DNA from: Peristeroidobacter agariperforans
Lineage (GTDB): Bacteria; Pseudomonadota; Gammaproteobacteria; Steroidobacterales; Steroidobacteraceae
Length of the DNA: 64,000 nucleotides
Assembly: GCF_004138335.1 (NCBI RefSeq)
Contig: NZ_RYFW01000001.1
Location: forward strand, 1,054,001 to 1,118,000
Direction of reading: 5' to 3'
This document shows positions 36,785 through 45,314 of the stretch, piece by piece. Every line of letters begins with the position of its first letter. The stretch's first letter is position 1. The notes under the pieces are model-generated. The model ran no database searches. It worked only from the letters and a program-made list of their open reading frames with translations, and had not been told where the DNA came from. A program made the translations under genes and the position numbers.

Positions 36785-36817
36785 AGCGACGCGACCGGCT
36801 GCGAACGGCGCGTCGCT
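36785..36817. terminator. Hairpin between convergent genes
   Basis: AGCGACGCG (36785-36793) and CGCGTCGCT (36809-36817) form a perfect 9-bp stem with a 15-base loop between the convergent UrcA and transporter genes. No T-tract is evident. Confidence 0.42.
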
Positions 36818-36822
36818 GGACC

Positions 36823-37740
36823 TCATGACTCGGCGCGTTGCGCTTCAGGCTTGGGCTGACCGAGCTGCGCTTCGCGCCAGGTGATGTACAAGGTCGAAGC
36901 GATGATGACGCCGGCGCCGAGCATGGTCACGCCGTTCGGGACTTCGCGAAACAACGCGTAGCCGAGCACGATCGCGAAGATCAGGCGGGTGTAATCGATC
37001 GGCGCCATCACCATGGCGTCGCCCTCCGCCATGCCCTTGATGTAGCAAGCCTGGTTCACCAGGCCCAATATTCCCAGCAGGCTCAGCAGCGCCAGGTCCG
37101 ACCAGCTCGGCGTACGCCAGGCGAGCAGCGCGCCAGGAATGGTCAGCACGAAGCCGAGCACCGCAGACCAGGCCATCAACGTCATGGTCGTGTGATCGCG
37201 GGTCATGACTTTCATCCCGGTCACCGTCAGCGCGATCAATAGAGCGGACAGCAAAGCGGCGGCCGCAGGCAAACCGAAGCCGCTCGTGCTCGACGGCTGC
37301 AGCATCAACAGCGCGCCGAAGAAACCAATCATGGTGGCGGCGATTCGGCGTGGCCCGATCGGCTCCTTCAACACGAATGCGGCCAACGGCACGAGCCACA
37401 GCGTGCGCGTGAACGACAGCGCATTCGCGTCGGCCAGGGGCATTTTTTGATAGGCGTAGAAGCCCAGGATCATCGCAACCGTTCCCGCCGTCGCGCGAAA
37501 CAGCAACAACCCTGGCCGAGAGGTGCGAAACGTTTGCCGCGGGTTTCGCGCAATCAACGGGATCATCACGATCAGGCCCGCGGCATTCCGATAAAACGTT
37601 TGCAACGGCGCCGAATAGTCATCGCCGAGGAACTTGATGAGCATCGTCATAACCGTGAACGACGCGGCGGATGCAAGCATCCACAGCGTGCCACGGGAAT
37701 TGCGGTGCAGACGGTTGTAACTGGCGGTAAGGTTCTTCAC
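36823..37740 (-). CDS. DMT-family (EamA) transporter
   Basis: A 305-residue protein with about ten membrane helices. The first repeat opens with GTLWMLASAASFTVMTMLIKFLGDDYSAPLQTFYRNAAG, which resembles S-adenosylmethionine- or riboflavin-type EamA transporters. It is unrelated in detail to the other DMT gene nearby. Substrate is unknown. A MITE-like palindrome lies 40 bases upstream of its start. Confidence 0.88.
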   Translation of the reverse strand: MKNLTASYNRLHRNSRGTLWMLASAASFTVMTMLIKFLGDDYSAPLQTFYRNAAGLIVMIPLIARNPRQTFRTSRPGLLLFRATAGTVAMILGFYAYQKMPLADANALSFTRTLWLVPLAAFVLKEPIGPRRIAATMIGFFGALLMLQPSSTSGFGLPAAAALLSALLIALTVTGMKVMTRDHTTMTLMAWSAVLGFVLTIPGALLAWRTPSWSDLALLSLLGILGLVNQACYIKGMAEGDAMVMAPIDYTRLIFAIVLGYALFREVPNGVTMLGAGVIIASTLYITWREAQLGQPKPEAQRAES

Positions 37741-37780
37741 TCAGCGGCACTTTACCGCAAAGTGACGAACCGGAACGCTA

Positions 37781-37968
37781 AGGGCCTGTGAACACTCATT
37801 GGAGGCGCAACCCATTTAATGAATGAATATCCTTAGATGGGACGAGCTATTGCGGTTCAGGACGTCGTTACTCCTCCCTCATATACGGAGAGTATACGGC
37901 GGTCGTCGCGCCTAGCCCTGAACCGCAATAGCTCGTCGCAGTCCATCCAATGAGTGTTCACAGGCCCT
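37781..37968. mobile_element. 188-bp nested palindrome, MITE-like
   Basis: The ends are perfect 23-bp inverted repeats (37781-37803 and 37946-37968; outer end AGGGCCTGTGAACACTCA). Inside lies a second perfect 21-bp inverted repeat (37841-37861 and 37917-37937; ACGAGCTATTGCGGTTCAGG). There is no coding frame of note. Non-coding DNA of this size with long terminal inverted repeats is typical of a miniature transposable element moved by a transposase elsewhere. The flanks give no clear target duplication. The right end supplies part of the stop codon of the neighbouring small gene. Confidence 0.68.
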
Positions 37969-38104
37969 ATAGTCGCGGTCCGAACAAGCCGAGCAGGCCG
38001 ATGATGATGAGATAGATGGCGACGATGTAATTCAACAGTCGCGGCACGACCAGGATCAGAATGCCGGCGACCAGTGCAACCAGGGGACCGATGCTGACGT
38101 ACAT
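37967..38104 (-). CDS. DUF3096-like small membrane protein (45 aa)
   Basis: This short gene reads MYVSIGPLVALVAGILIL, then VVPRLLNYIVAIYLIIIGLL and ends GLFGPRL. It is two hydrophobic helices with a central PRLLNY turn, the pattern I associate with DUF3096 proteins. The function of the family is unknown. The stop codon (CTA on the plus strand, 37967-37969) is formed by two bases of the MITE-like element and one flanking base, so the element has set or replaced the 3' end of this gene. Confidence 0.72.
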   Translation of the reverse strand: MYVSIGPLVALVAGILILVVPRLLNYIVAIYLIIIGLLGLFGPRL

Positions 38105-38165
38105 ACCCGCGCCTTCGTTTGTGATGTGATCACAGGCGGTACGTCAGAGCTCGGACGATTGTTCC

Positions 38166-38846
38166 TCAGGCCAGGCGGGCCTGCAGCCAGTTCGAGAGAT
38201 CGAGCACCTCTTCCGTGCAAACTGAATGCTCCATCGGATACGTTCGCCAGTCGATGCGATAGCCGAGTCCCAGTAACGCATCGCGCGACGCCTCGCCCAT
38301 TTGCACCTGTACGACGGGATCGTGCACGCCGTGACACATCAGGATCGGCACATCTCGGTTCGCGGCGGACGCCTCTGCGCGCAAGGAGGCGGCCAAAGGC
38401 AAGTACGTGCTCAACGCCAGCACGCCCGCGAGGCGCTGCTGATAACGCAAGGCTGTTTGTAGCGCGATCGCGCCGCCTTGTGAGAAACCGGCAATCACGA
38501 TTTTGCTGGCCGGAATGCCTTGTGCGATCTCTTGTTCGATATATCGCTGCACGACGCCCTCGGACTCGCGGATGCCGGCGTCGTCTTCGGCTCGCCCCGG
38601 GCCGAACCCTTTGATGTCATACCACGCGCGCATGACATAGCCGTTGTTGATCGTCACCGGCCGCGGCGCTGCGTGCGGAAAAATGAATCGCACCGGCAGT
38701 GTCGCCGGCAAGCGCAGCTCATCGACGATGGGCACGAAATCGAAACCGTCCGCGCCGAGCCCGTGCAGCCAGATCACTGCCGCGACGGCCGGTCCGGCCG
38801 GCGTGAGAACGACGGCGTCGGCGGATTCTCGAGTCGTATGGGGCAT
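38166..38846 (-). CDS. Carboxylesterase/phospholipase-type alpha/beta hydrolase
   Basis: Starting at ATG 38846 (the frame is open to 38966), the 226-residue protein has VIWLHGLGADGFDF (oxyanion HG), the nucleophile elbow GFSQGGAIAL, the Asp in CHGVHDPVVQV and the His near YPMEHSV: a complete Ser-Asp-His triad of the EstB/acyl-protein thioesterase-like family. It starts one base after the sensor-kinase stop, so the two are probably cotranscribed. Natural substrate is unknown. Confidence 0.92.
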   Translation of the reverse strand: MPHTTRESADAVVLTPAGPAVAAVIWLHGLGADGFDFVPIVDELRLPATLPVRFIFPHAAPRPVTINNGYVMRAWYDIKGFGPGRAEDDAGIRESEGVVQRYIEQEIAQGIPASKIVIAGFSQGGAIALQTALRYQQRLAGVLALSTYLPLAASLRAEASAANRDVPILMCHGVHDPVVQVQMGEASRDALLGLGYRIDWRTYPMEHSVCTEEVLDLSNWLQARLA

Positions 38847-38847
38847 T

Positions 38848-40902
38848 TCAGCTCCGAGAGGATTGCAATACTTCCGCCACGGCTGCGCCGAGCTCGGCCA
38901 TGTCGAACGGCTTGCGCAACTGCCTGGCCGTGCCCAGCACTGCTTCCACCGCGGCGCTGTCCGCATAGCCTGAGACTATAAGCACGGGCATTCCAGGTTG
39001 TTTCATCTGGGCAGCCTTGGCCAGCTCCGCGCCGTTCATGCCCGGCATGGCGAAATCGGCGAGCAACAGATCGCAGCGCTGTGCATCCAGCAGCACCAGC
39101 GCATCGATGCCATTGTCCGTGTCGCGCACTTCGTAGCCCAGCGAGCGCAACGATTCGGTCATGAATCGTCGCACCAGCCGGTCGTCATCGACCACCAGCA
39201 CGCTGGTGCTCTTTTTCACTGGCTCGGGCGCCGAATCCGCAGCTACGGGCGCTGCCGAAACCGGCTCGGGCTCGACTGCATCGGCGGGCGCAAGCGGCAG
39301 AAGCAAACGAACCGTCGTGCCCTGCTGGGGCTCGCTGTCGATGTGCAGGGAACCTCCCGATTCGCGAGCCACTGCATACACCTGCGACAGCCCCAAGCCG
39401 GTGCCCTGGCCGACCGGTTTGGTCGTGAAGAACGGCTCGACCGCACGCACGCGCACCTCTTCGGTCATGCCAACGCCCGTGTCCGTCACGGACAGCTGCA
39501 CATAGTCGCCGTTCGCCAGATGTCGGTCGACGACATCAGCGCGACGGGCGCTGATGATGAGCTTGCCACCGGCAGGCATGGCATCCCTCGCGTTCACCGC
39601 CAAGTTGAGCAGCGCCAGTTCAAGCTGATTCGCGTCGCTCATGACCCAACGCGCATCGGGATCGAGCGACATGCGTACCTCGACTGAGGGACCCACCGAC
39701 TGCGTGAGCAAGCCGCTCATGCCGTTGAACAGCTGTTGCAGATCGACCGAGCCGACCTCCATGCGCTGGCTGCGAGAAAAAGCCAGCAATTGCGAGGCGA
39801 GCTTTGCGCCTCGTCGCGATGCCTCGAGCGCATTGTCAGCCAGCCTGCGCAGTCGTTCGTTGTCGTGGACCTTGTTGCGGATCAGATCGAGATTGCCGAT
39901 GACGGCGGTCAGCAGATTGTTGAAATCGTGCGCGATGCCGCCCGTCAGCTGGCCGACGGCTTCCATCTTCTGCGACTGACGCAATGTTTCTTCGGCGCGG
40001 CGGCGCTCGGCCATATCCCGCAGCATCAACAGAACCAGCGCGCCGCCGAGTATCAGGGCGCCTGTGGCGGCGGATGCCGCAGCAACGAAGGACCACGCCG
40101 TCGGCGCGTCGATGGCGGTCGAGGCCACGGCGAGGTGAGCCGACCATTGCGACCAAGACGACGTATGAAATGCCGTGTAGTTCTTCAACCCTTCGTACGT
40201 GGTGCCGGGATACAAGCCGCTATCGCCTTCGCTGATCGCTTTGCGCACGAACTCCGTAGCCGGTGTGCCGACGCGTGTCTCGAAGTTGAGAGTGCGTGCG
40301 ACAAAGCTGCCTCGTGGATCGACGATGGCCGCGGTCGTGCCCGCTTCGGCGACCGCGGTCAGCAGTTCTTGAAAGGCTTGTGGCTCGATGCCGGCGCCGA
40401 GCACGTAACGCAACTCTCCATCGCTGCTGACGGGGGCGTAAACCCAGGCCAGTGCTTCGGGCGGCGGACTGATCGAGCCGGCGATTGGCGCCTGGCTAAG
40501 ACGAATCTCAGCGAGCGCCGGTGCGTGCACGCCGTCGAGCGCTCGAGGTTCACCCATGGGTCGGCGCAGATCGAACAATTCTTTGGCGCCGAGCGCATCG
40601 ATCAGAACGATGGTGCGCCATGCCGGGTTGGCCGCCTGCACTCGTCGCACGCGGGAATAAAACTCCGGCATATTGCCCCGGGCCAGGTCCACCGAGCTGG
40701 TCAGCACGTTGAGCGCGGCCAGGTCGCGACGCAGGCGGCCGTCGACCAGCATGGTCGCAATTTCACTGCGGCCAAGCGTGTCAGTTTCGACACGGGCCCG
40801 TTCGGCACGCAGGAAATAAAAGGCGCCGACTGCAATGAACACCACGGTGGGCAGCGTCGCTGCGACCCCCAGGGTGATCAGCGAACGCCGGAAAAATCTC
40901 AT
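38848..40902 (-). CDS. Hybrid sensor histidine kinase with receiver domain
   Basis: I use the ATG at 40902 (684 residues). It has membrane helices near 13-35 and 275-297 enclosing a periplasmic sensor domain. A HisKA domain follows with H325 in GGIAHDFNNLLTAV, then an ATPase domain with NLAVNARDAMP and GTGLGLSQVYAV, an Ala/Pro/Glu linker, and a receiver with D616 in LLLADFAMPGMNG. It probably passes phosphate internally to its own receiver. No DNA-binding regulator is adjacent. The signal is unknown. Confidence 0.92.
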   Translation of the reverse strand: MRFFRRSLITLGVAATLPTVVFIAVGAFYFLRAERARVETDTLGRSEIATMLVDGRLRRDLAALNVLTSSVDLARGNMPEFYSRVRRVQAANPAWRTIVLIDALGAKELFDLRRPMGEPRALDGVHAPALAEIRLSQAPIAGSISPPPEALAWVYAPVSSDGELRYVLGAGIEPQAFQELLTAVAEAGTTAAIVDPRGSFVARTLNFETRVGTPATEFVRKAISEGDSGLYPGTTYEGLKNYTAFHTSSWSQWSAHLAVASTAIDAPTAWSFVAAASAATGALILGGALVLLMLRDMAERRRAEETLRQSQKMEAVGQLTGGIAHDFNNLLTAVIGNLDLIRNKVHDNERLRRLADNALEASRRGAKLASQLLAFSRSQRMEVGSVDLQQLFNGMSGLLTQSVGPSVEVRMSLDPDARWVMSDANQLELALLNLAVNARDAMPAGGKLIISARRADVVDRHLANGDYVQLSVTDTGVGMTEEVRVRAVEPFFTTKPVGQGTGLGLSQVYAVARESGGSLHIDSEPQQGTTVRLLLPLAPADAVEPEPVSAAPVAADSAPEPVKKSTSVLVVDDDRLVRRFMTESLRSLGYEVRDTDNGIDALVLLDAQRCDLLLADFAMPGMNGAELAKAAQMKQPGMPVLIVSGYADSAAVEAVLGTARQLRKPFDMAELGAAVAEVLQSSRS

Positions 40903-41129
40903 TCTTTGTTCTCGTCCGGTGAGGGATCGGCCAAAACAATATTCTGCCTCGCGAGGCCGTTGTGAGATAGCTATAGGTGCTGCGAGCGCCGTCGCGTAGG
41001 TAATTGACCGGGAGCCCGCTGCGGTAAAGGGCAGGGTCATGCTCAGGGGTTTACGCTTTGACCTGAATCACAGAAATGGCAAAGTGACGGCGCTATACCT
41101 GGCCACCTCTTTCTCACCGGTTCACTGCC

Positions 41130-41537
41130 ATGCAATCGCGCAAGCTGCACGGTCTGATCGCCTTTGCTTTGTTCCTCATGGCCGCGGTCGTTTATTCCGC
41201 GCTGTCGGGCAAGCCAGTGGATCTGTGGCACGTGGCGCTGTGGAGCCTGATGGGCGTCGGTAGCTATATGGCGCTATCGCGTTTGTTTGGCTTCGACCCC
41301 CATCGCACGCGCATTGCCCAATGCGCGCCGGCATATTTGCACTACGTGGATCGTTGGGAGCTGCGGCTCGGGCAGGCCACGCTGTCGATGCTCGGCGGCA
41401 TCGTGGTGGCAGCCCGGCTGTTTGATGCCGAATACTTCGTGACCGCCGTGGTCAGCGGCACTTTGTCGGCCTGGACCTACTTCGCTTTTCGTTGGTATGT
41501 CGGCGGTTATCGTTCGCCGGCTGCGGTTCGCAGCTAA
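41130..41537 (+). CDS. Small hypothetical membrane protein
   Basis: A 135-residue protein with about four hydrophobic segments (for example IAFALFLMAAVVYSAL and ATLSMLGGIVVAARLF). I do not recognise the family. The ATG is preceded by a weak ribosome-binding site. It converges on a second small membrane-protein gene that ends eight bases away. Confidence 0.68.
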   Translation: MQSRKLHGLIAFALFLMAAVVYSALSGKPVDLWHVALWSLMGVGSYMALSRLFGFDPHRTRIAQCAPAYLHYVDRWELRLGQATLSMLGGIVVAARLFDAEYFVTAVVSGTLSAWTYFAFRWYVGGYRSPAAVRS

Positions 41538-41544
41538 CCGGCGC

Positions 41545-42051
41545 CTAGATCATCGGCGGCGGGTTGGCGAGCAGTTGCAGCTCGTAAGCCACCAGCGCGA
41601 CATAGCAACCGACCACCAGGTACAGCAGCACTTCGCCGGGAAACAACCTGAACAGCTTCATCCTCGCGCAGACCACCAGGACGGCGGCGCCGGCGCTGGT
41701 GAGCGTCAATTTGATCGCCGCGAACCAGCCGAGGTTGTGAGGCACGAACAGCGCCATCACCGGGTTCACTTCCTGCGCACCCTGGCTCATCAGCATCAAT
41801 GTCAGCACGCCATCGAGCGTCGACAAGCCAAGAATCAGCAGGACGAGCGCCAGCACGCGCGGTGAGTGCCAATCGATGATGGCGTAGACACGATCGGTCG
41901 TGCGTCGTCCCGCTCGACGACGTGGATTCAGCGCACCCCGCCAGTACGCGGCAATGCTGTAGTGACGGCGTTCAACACCGCTGCGACGTTCGTTGGGGAC
42001 GCGTTCCGTTGCGCGCATGGATGGGAGGAGCCTCGACTCGCTGCTTTGCAC
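41545..42051 (-). CDS. DUF5658-like membrane protein
   Basis: The 168-residue protein has a basic, Arg-rich cytoplasmic N-terminus (PNERRSGVERRHY...NPRRRAGRR) and three membrane helices. The core LGLSTLDGVLTLMLMSQGAQEVNPVMAL carries the D...E-x-NP pattern typical of DUF5658. A start at ATG 42018 is also possible. The function of the family is unknown. Confidence 0.72.
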   Translation of the reverse strand: MQSSESRLLPSMRATERVPNERRSGVERRHYSIAAYWRGALNPRRRAGRRTTDRVYAIIDWHSPRVLALVLLILGLSTLDGVLTLMLMSQGAQEVNPVMALFVPHNLGWFAAIKLTLTSAGAAVLVVCARMKLFRLFPGEVLLYLVVGCYVALVAYELQLLANPPPMI

Positions 42052-42241
42052 TCAGTGTGCGTGAAGCGTGCGCCGCCATGGGCTGAAGTTACCGTAATCA
42101 GTCGCGAAAGAAACTTGCGTCGAAGGGAACTTGTCGGAAAAGTTGGCAGAAAATCGCTCCGGGAGGCGCGTCCTTGCGGGCGCGAACTTTCAGGGGGATG
42201 TCAGTTGCGCCTCTCCCGGAGCGTGAGCCATCAATCAAACA

Positions 42242-42580
42242 TCAGCGAGAAGCCAGCTTCTGGGTGAGCGGCTTGCCGTTCAGCGCAACCACTGCGCCGC
42301 TGCGATCGACGATGCAGGTGCCACGGGCAAAGTATTTGCCGCTTTCCACGCCCTTCGCGGTGACCACGATCTTGTAAGCGCGCGAGTGAACGCTGAGCGG
42401 GCTGTTGATGCCGTCTTCCTTCCTGACCTTGACCGGCTGCTCTTTCGGCAAGCTGGAGGCAACGAAGGCGTTGATGCACGAATCCATCGCGGCGTCGTAG
42501 TTGTGAGCCTGAGTGGCGAACGGCGCGGCGAAGGCGATAGTAGCGGCGGCGATAGACAAGGACTTGCTGAGCGTGTTCAT
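42242..42580 (-). CDS. Small secreted hypothetical protein
   Basis: The 112-residue protein has a clear signal peptide (MNTLSKSLSIAAATIAFAAP, cut near TQAH). The mature domain has two cysteines (DSCINAF and RGTCIVD) that could form a disulfide. There is no recognisable family. Spacing from the next gene (LysR) suggests it is monocistronic. Confidence 0.7.
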   Translation of the reverse strand: MNTLSKSLSIAAATIAFAAPFATQAHNYDAAMDSCINAFVASSLPKEQPVKVRKEDGINSPLSVHSRAYKIVVTAKGVESGKYFARGTCIVDRSGAVVALNGKPLTQKLASR

Positions 42581-42822
42581 CGAAGTAACTCCAAAGGTGT
42601 CAATGAATCCCCTGGAACGTTTCTTTATGGAATGGAGCCAATCTAGAGCCGGCGAGCCGCCGCGACAAACGAGAAGATTTCATGCTGGCAGCAATTGCGC
42701 TCATGCAGGCAATCCCCGATATGAAACAAATTAGAAACAAACGGGCGCGCCCCGCCCTCCGCTGCTGCGGATAGAAAACAAACTCGCCCCTGGGATTTCT
42801 TTGCTCTAAAGCGAGCGCTGCA

Positions 42823-43716
42823 TCACGCCGCGATGCTGAATTCTTCGATCAGCCATTCAGTGAGCGCTTTGACATCGGGCCGCTCGGCGTCTTCTTTGCG
42901 CAGGATCAAGAAATAACTTTCGCCGGTCTCGAGCTCCCGGTCGAACAGCTTCACCAGCGAGCCCTGTGCGAAGCGCTCGTTACCGAGACGCGACGAAACG
43001 AGCGCGACGCCCACGCCGTGCTCGGCTGCTTCCGCTGCGGTATTCATGGAATCGAAGCGCACGACGCTCTTGGGCCGCAGGTCGATGCCGAGCGTCTGCG
43101 CCCAGCGCTGCCAGCCGTCGCGACGCGCTTCATGAATGATCAACGTATGTTTGTTCAGGTCCTGGATCGAATCGATCGGCAGACGTTGCAACAACGTCGG
43201 CGAGCACGCCGGCACGAAGGTTTGCGAGAACAGTTTGTGGCAGTCGTGGTCGTGCAGCTCTTCGGGCGAGGTGTCCACCACGATGGATAGATCCGCCTCC
43301 GCTGGATGCGACTGCAAGGTGCCCGCCACCGTATTGATGTGCACGTCGGTGTCCGGCCGCACTTCGAGGAACGACGGCAGGCGCGGCAGCAACATCTCAG
43401 TCGCGAAGAACGGCGGGATGTGCAGACGGACCACATCGCGGCCGTAACGGATGCGCAACTGCTCGGTGACCGCTTCGAGCCGGGCGAACACTGTCTCCAG
43501 GTGCTGCAGATAACTCTCGCCGGCTTCGGTGAGCGTCAGCGAGCTCGGACCGCGCTCGAACAGTGCGACGCCGAGTTGCTCCTCCAGTCCCTTGATCTGG
43601 TGACTGACCGCGGACGGCGTAATGCACAGCTCCTCGGCGGCAGCCTTGAAGCTCAGGCGCGTCGCGGCGACTTGAAAGGTCTTGAGAAACTTCAGCGAGG
43701 GCAGGCGCATGGTCAC
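42823..43716 (-). CDS. LysR-family transcriptional regulator, GcvA-like
   Basis: The 297-residue regulator has an N-terminal winged HTH (LKTFQVAATRLSFKAAAEELCITPSAVSHQIKGLEEQLG) and a substrate-binding domain. RLPSLKFLKTFQVAA is close to the GcvA branch. It is followed 224 bases further on by the end of the encapsulin gene, which is on the same strand upstream of it, but a functional link is only speculative. Confidence 0.9.
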   Translation of the reverse strand: MTMRLPSLKFLKTFQVAATRLSFKAAAEELCITPSAVSHQIKGLEEQLGVALFERGPSSLTLTEAGESYLQHLETVFARLEAVTEQLRIRYGRDVVRLHIPPFFATEMLLPRLPSFLEVRPDTDVHINTVAGTLQSHPAEADLSIVVDTSPEELHDHDCHKLFSQTFVPACSPTLLQRLPIDSIQDLNKHTLIIHEARRDGWQRWAQTLGIDLRPKSVVRFDSMNTAAEAAEHGVGVALVSSRLGNERFAQGSLVKLFDRELETGESYFLILRKEDAERPDVKALTEWLIEEFSIAA

Positions 43717-43940
43717 GAGCCGCAGAAACGCGGCAGGTCAGGGCGAGACAGGATGTCACGCCTTCATGACAGCAAGTACTGTGCCGTGTCTCAGAACCCG
43801 CGAATTCCCTGACCTCCAGCCGCAGCCAGGGGCTGGACGCGGCAACGGCCGCCCCACGCGCAGGCAACTTCGATGAGCCGCGCGCAATTAGAGTGCGGTC
43901 AAGGGGTTAAGTCGCCCTTTGTTAATAATCCGTCAATGTT

Positions 43941-44768
43941 TTATTTCGCGGGAGTCACATCCACCGCTGCGTGCGTGAGGGGAACCGCCGCCTCGGGCGA
44001 CAGCACGCGGAACGTGAAGCTCTGCTGCAAATAGAGCAGTACCGAGGTGCTGGTGTGATCCAGATAGCCGACCGAGAAGTCCTGTCCGACGATCAGCTCG
44101 AAGTCGCCGCCGCGCAGACTCATCACGACTGCGCCATCGACGGCCGGCGCCCACACGATCGGTCCATCCACCAGCTCGCGCACATGATTGATGATGGGAT
44201 AGCCGCGCAGTGTGCTTCTAGTCAGGCCGGTGTAGCAGCGAGGTCCAAGCGCGATGCCGTAGGGACCGCTGACACCCTCGCTGCGCAATCGATGGGTAGC
44301 TTCCGCGACCACGTCGGGATATGCATCGAAATCTGCGGGAATCGTCAGCCCTCGGTCGCTAGCAGCGGGAAAAATGCCGTCGATATGACCAGCCTCATAG
44401 CCCTGGAAGATGGCGCGATCTTCGGCGATCGCCGCTGCGCGAGCCGCATTGCGAACCGAGTCCAGGTCGGGATTGGTATCGCCGCGCCCGATCGCATCCA
44501 GCTCTTCGCGATCGACCTCGAACGGAATGCGGATCTCGATCAAGGGCAGCGACAGCCGCAGCTTGGCCACCACGCCGTCCTGTAACGAGGGCGACAGGGT
44601 ATGCGTCCGGCCAGTCGAGACCGACGAGCAATTCCAGCCGAGGGGCCCTTTGAAATCCACCAGCCGGCGCGCAGCGAGCAACGTCTTCAGCGTGCGGCTG
44701 GCCTCGGCGTCGATCTCCTTCCAGGCTTCGGTGGAGATCGGGGCGTGAGTGCGCAACAGCTCATTCAT
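43941..44768 (-). CDS. Encapsulin shell protein (family 1)
   Basis: The 275-residue protein shows the HK97-fold encapsulin (linocin M18-like) pattern: ISTEAWKEIDAEASRTLKTLLAARRLVDFKGPLGWN at the start, then FEVDREELDAIGRGDTNPDLDSV, LGPRCYTGLTR and VGYLDHTSTSVLLYLQQSFTFRV at the end. It self-assembles into a nanocompartment that packages cargo carrying a short targeting peptide. The start overlaps the upstream ferritin-like gene by four bases (ATGA), giving the normal cargo-shell operon. Confidence 0.95.
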   Translation of the reverse strand: MNELLRTHAPISTEAWKEIDAEASRTLKTLLAARRLVDFKGPLGWNCSSVSTGRTHTLSPSLQDGVVAKLRLSLPLIEIRIPFEVDREELDAIGRGDTNPDLDSVRNAARAAAIAEDRAIFQGYEAGHIDGIFPAASDRGLTIPADFDAYPDVVAEATHRLRSEGVSGPYGIALGPRCYTGLTRSTLRGYPIINHVRELVDGPIVWAPAVDGAVVMSLRGGDFELIVGQDFSVGYLDHTSTSVLLYLQQSFTFRVLSPEAAVPLTHAAVDVTPAK

Positions 44769-45190
44769 GGTTTGATTCCTGTGCCGGCAAACAGCGCCAA
44801 CTCGCGAATCGGGTTCTGCTGTTCACCGCGCAGGCTGCCGATGCGCAGACAACCGTCGTCGGCGCCTGCCTCGCCGCCGCCGCCGGCGTGCTCGGCTTCA
44901 TCCTCGATCTCGAGCACGGACTTCTCGGTGAACAAATAGGTCCGCAGGTGCTCGTCGAGCTTGGGATCCTTACGGCGCAACCACTCCAACACCATGGCGG
45001 CGTGCTCTTTTTCCTCGTCGCGATTGTGCGCCAGGATGCGTTTCAGCTCGTCGTCGGTGGCGGCATCGATCCGCTGGTCGTACCAGTCGACCGCTTCGAG
45101 CTCTTCCATCAAGGAGGACACGGCGCGGTGCCGGTCGATGGTCTCCGGGCGAAGCGCCTTGGCGCTCTCATGCAGGGATTCACTAGACAT
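44765..45190 (-). CDS. Encapsulated ferritin-like protein (EncFtn), encapsulin cargo
   Basis: The 141-residue protein has the two-helix EncFtn core: LMEELEAVDWYDQRIDAATDDELKRILAHNRDEEKEHAAMVLEWL. E30, E60 and H63 line up with the ferroxidase ligands known for Rhodospirillum EncFtn. The targeting peptide LRIGSLRG comes after a Gly-rich linker, but here it is followed by about 18 more residues (to FAGTGIKP) instead of ending the protein. It oxidises and delivers iron for storage inside the encapsulin shell. Confidence 0.93.
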   Translation of the reverse strand: MSSESLHESAKALRPETIDRHRAVSSLMEELEAVDWYDQRIDAATDDELKRILAHNRDEEKEHAAMVLEWLRRKDPKLDEHLRTYLFTEKSVLEIEDEAEHAGGGGEAGADDGCLRIGSLRGEQQNPIRELALFAGTGIKP

Positions 45191-45314
45191 GACTTCGGTT
45201 GGGCGTAGATGAATGCGCGCTGGTTGTTGGGTACGTCAAACCAGTACGCATGAAGCCGGCTGCGGTTCCGACTACGGCTAACCGCTTCTTCACGATTTTC
45301 AGCAGGATTGTGGC

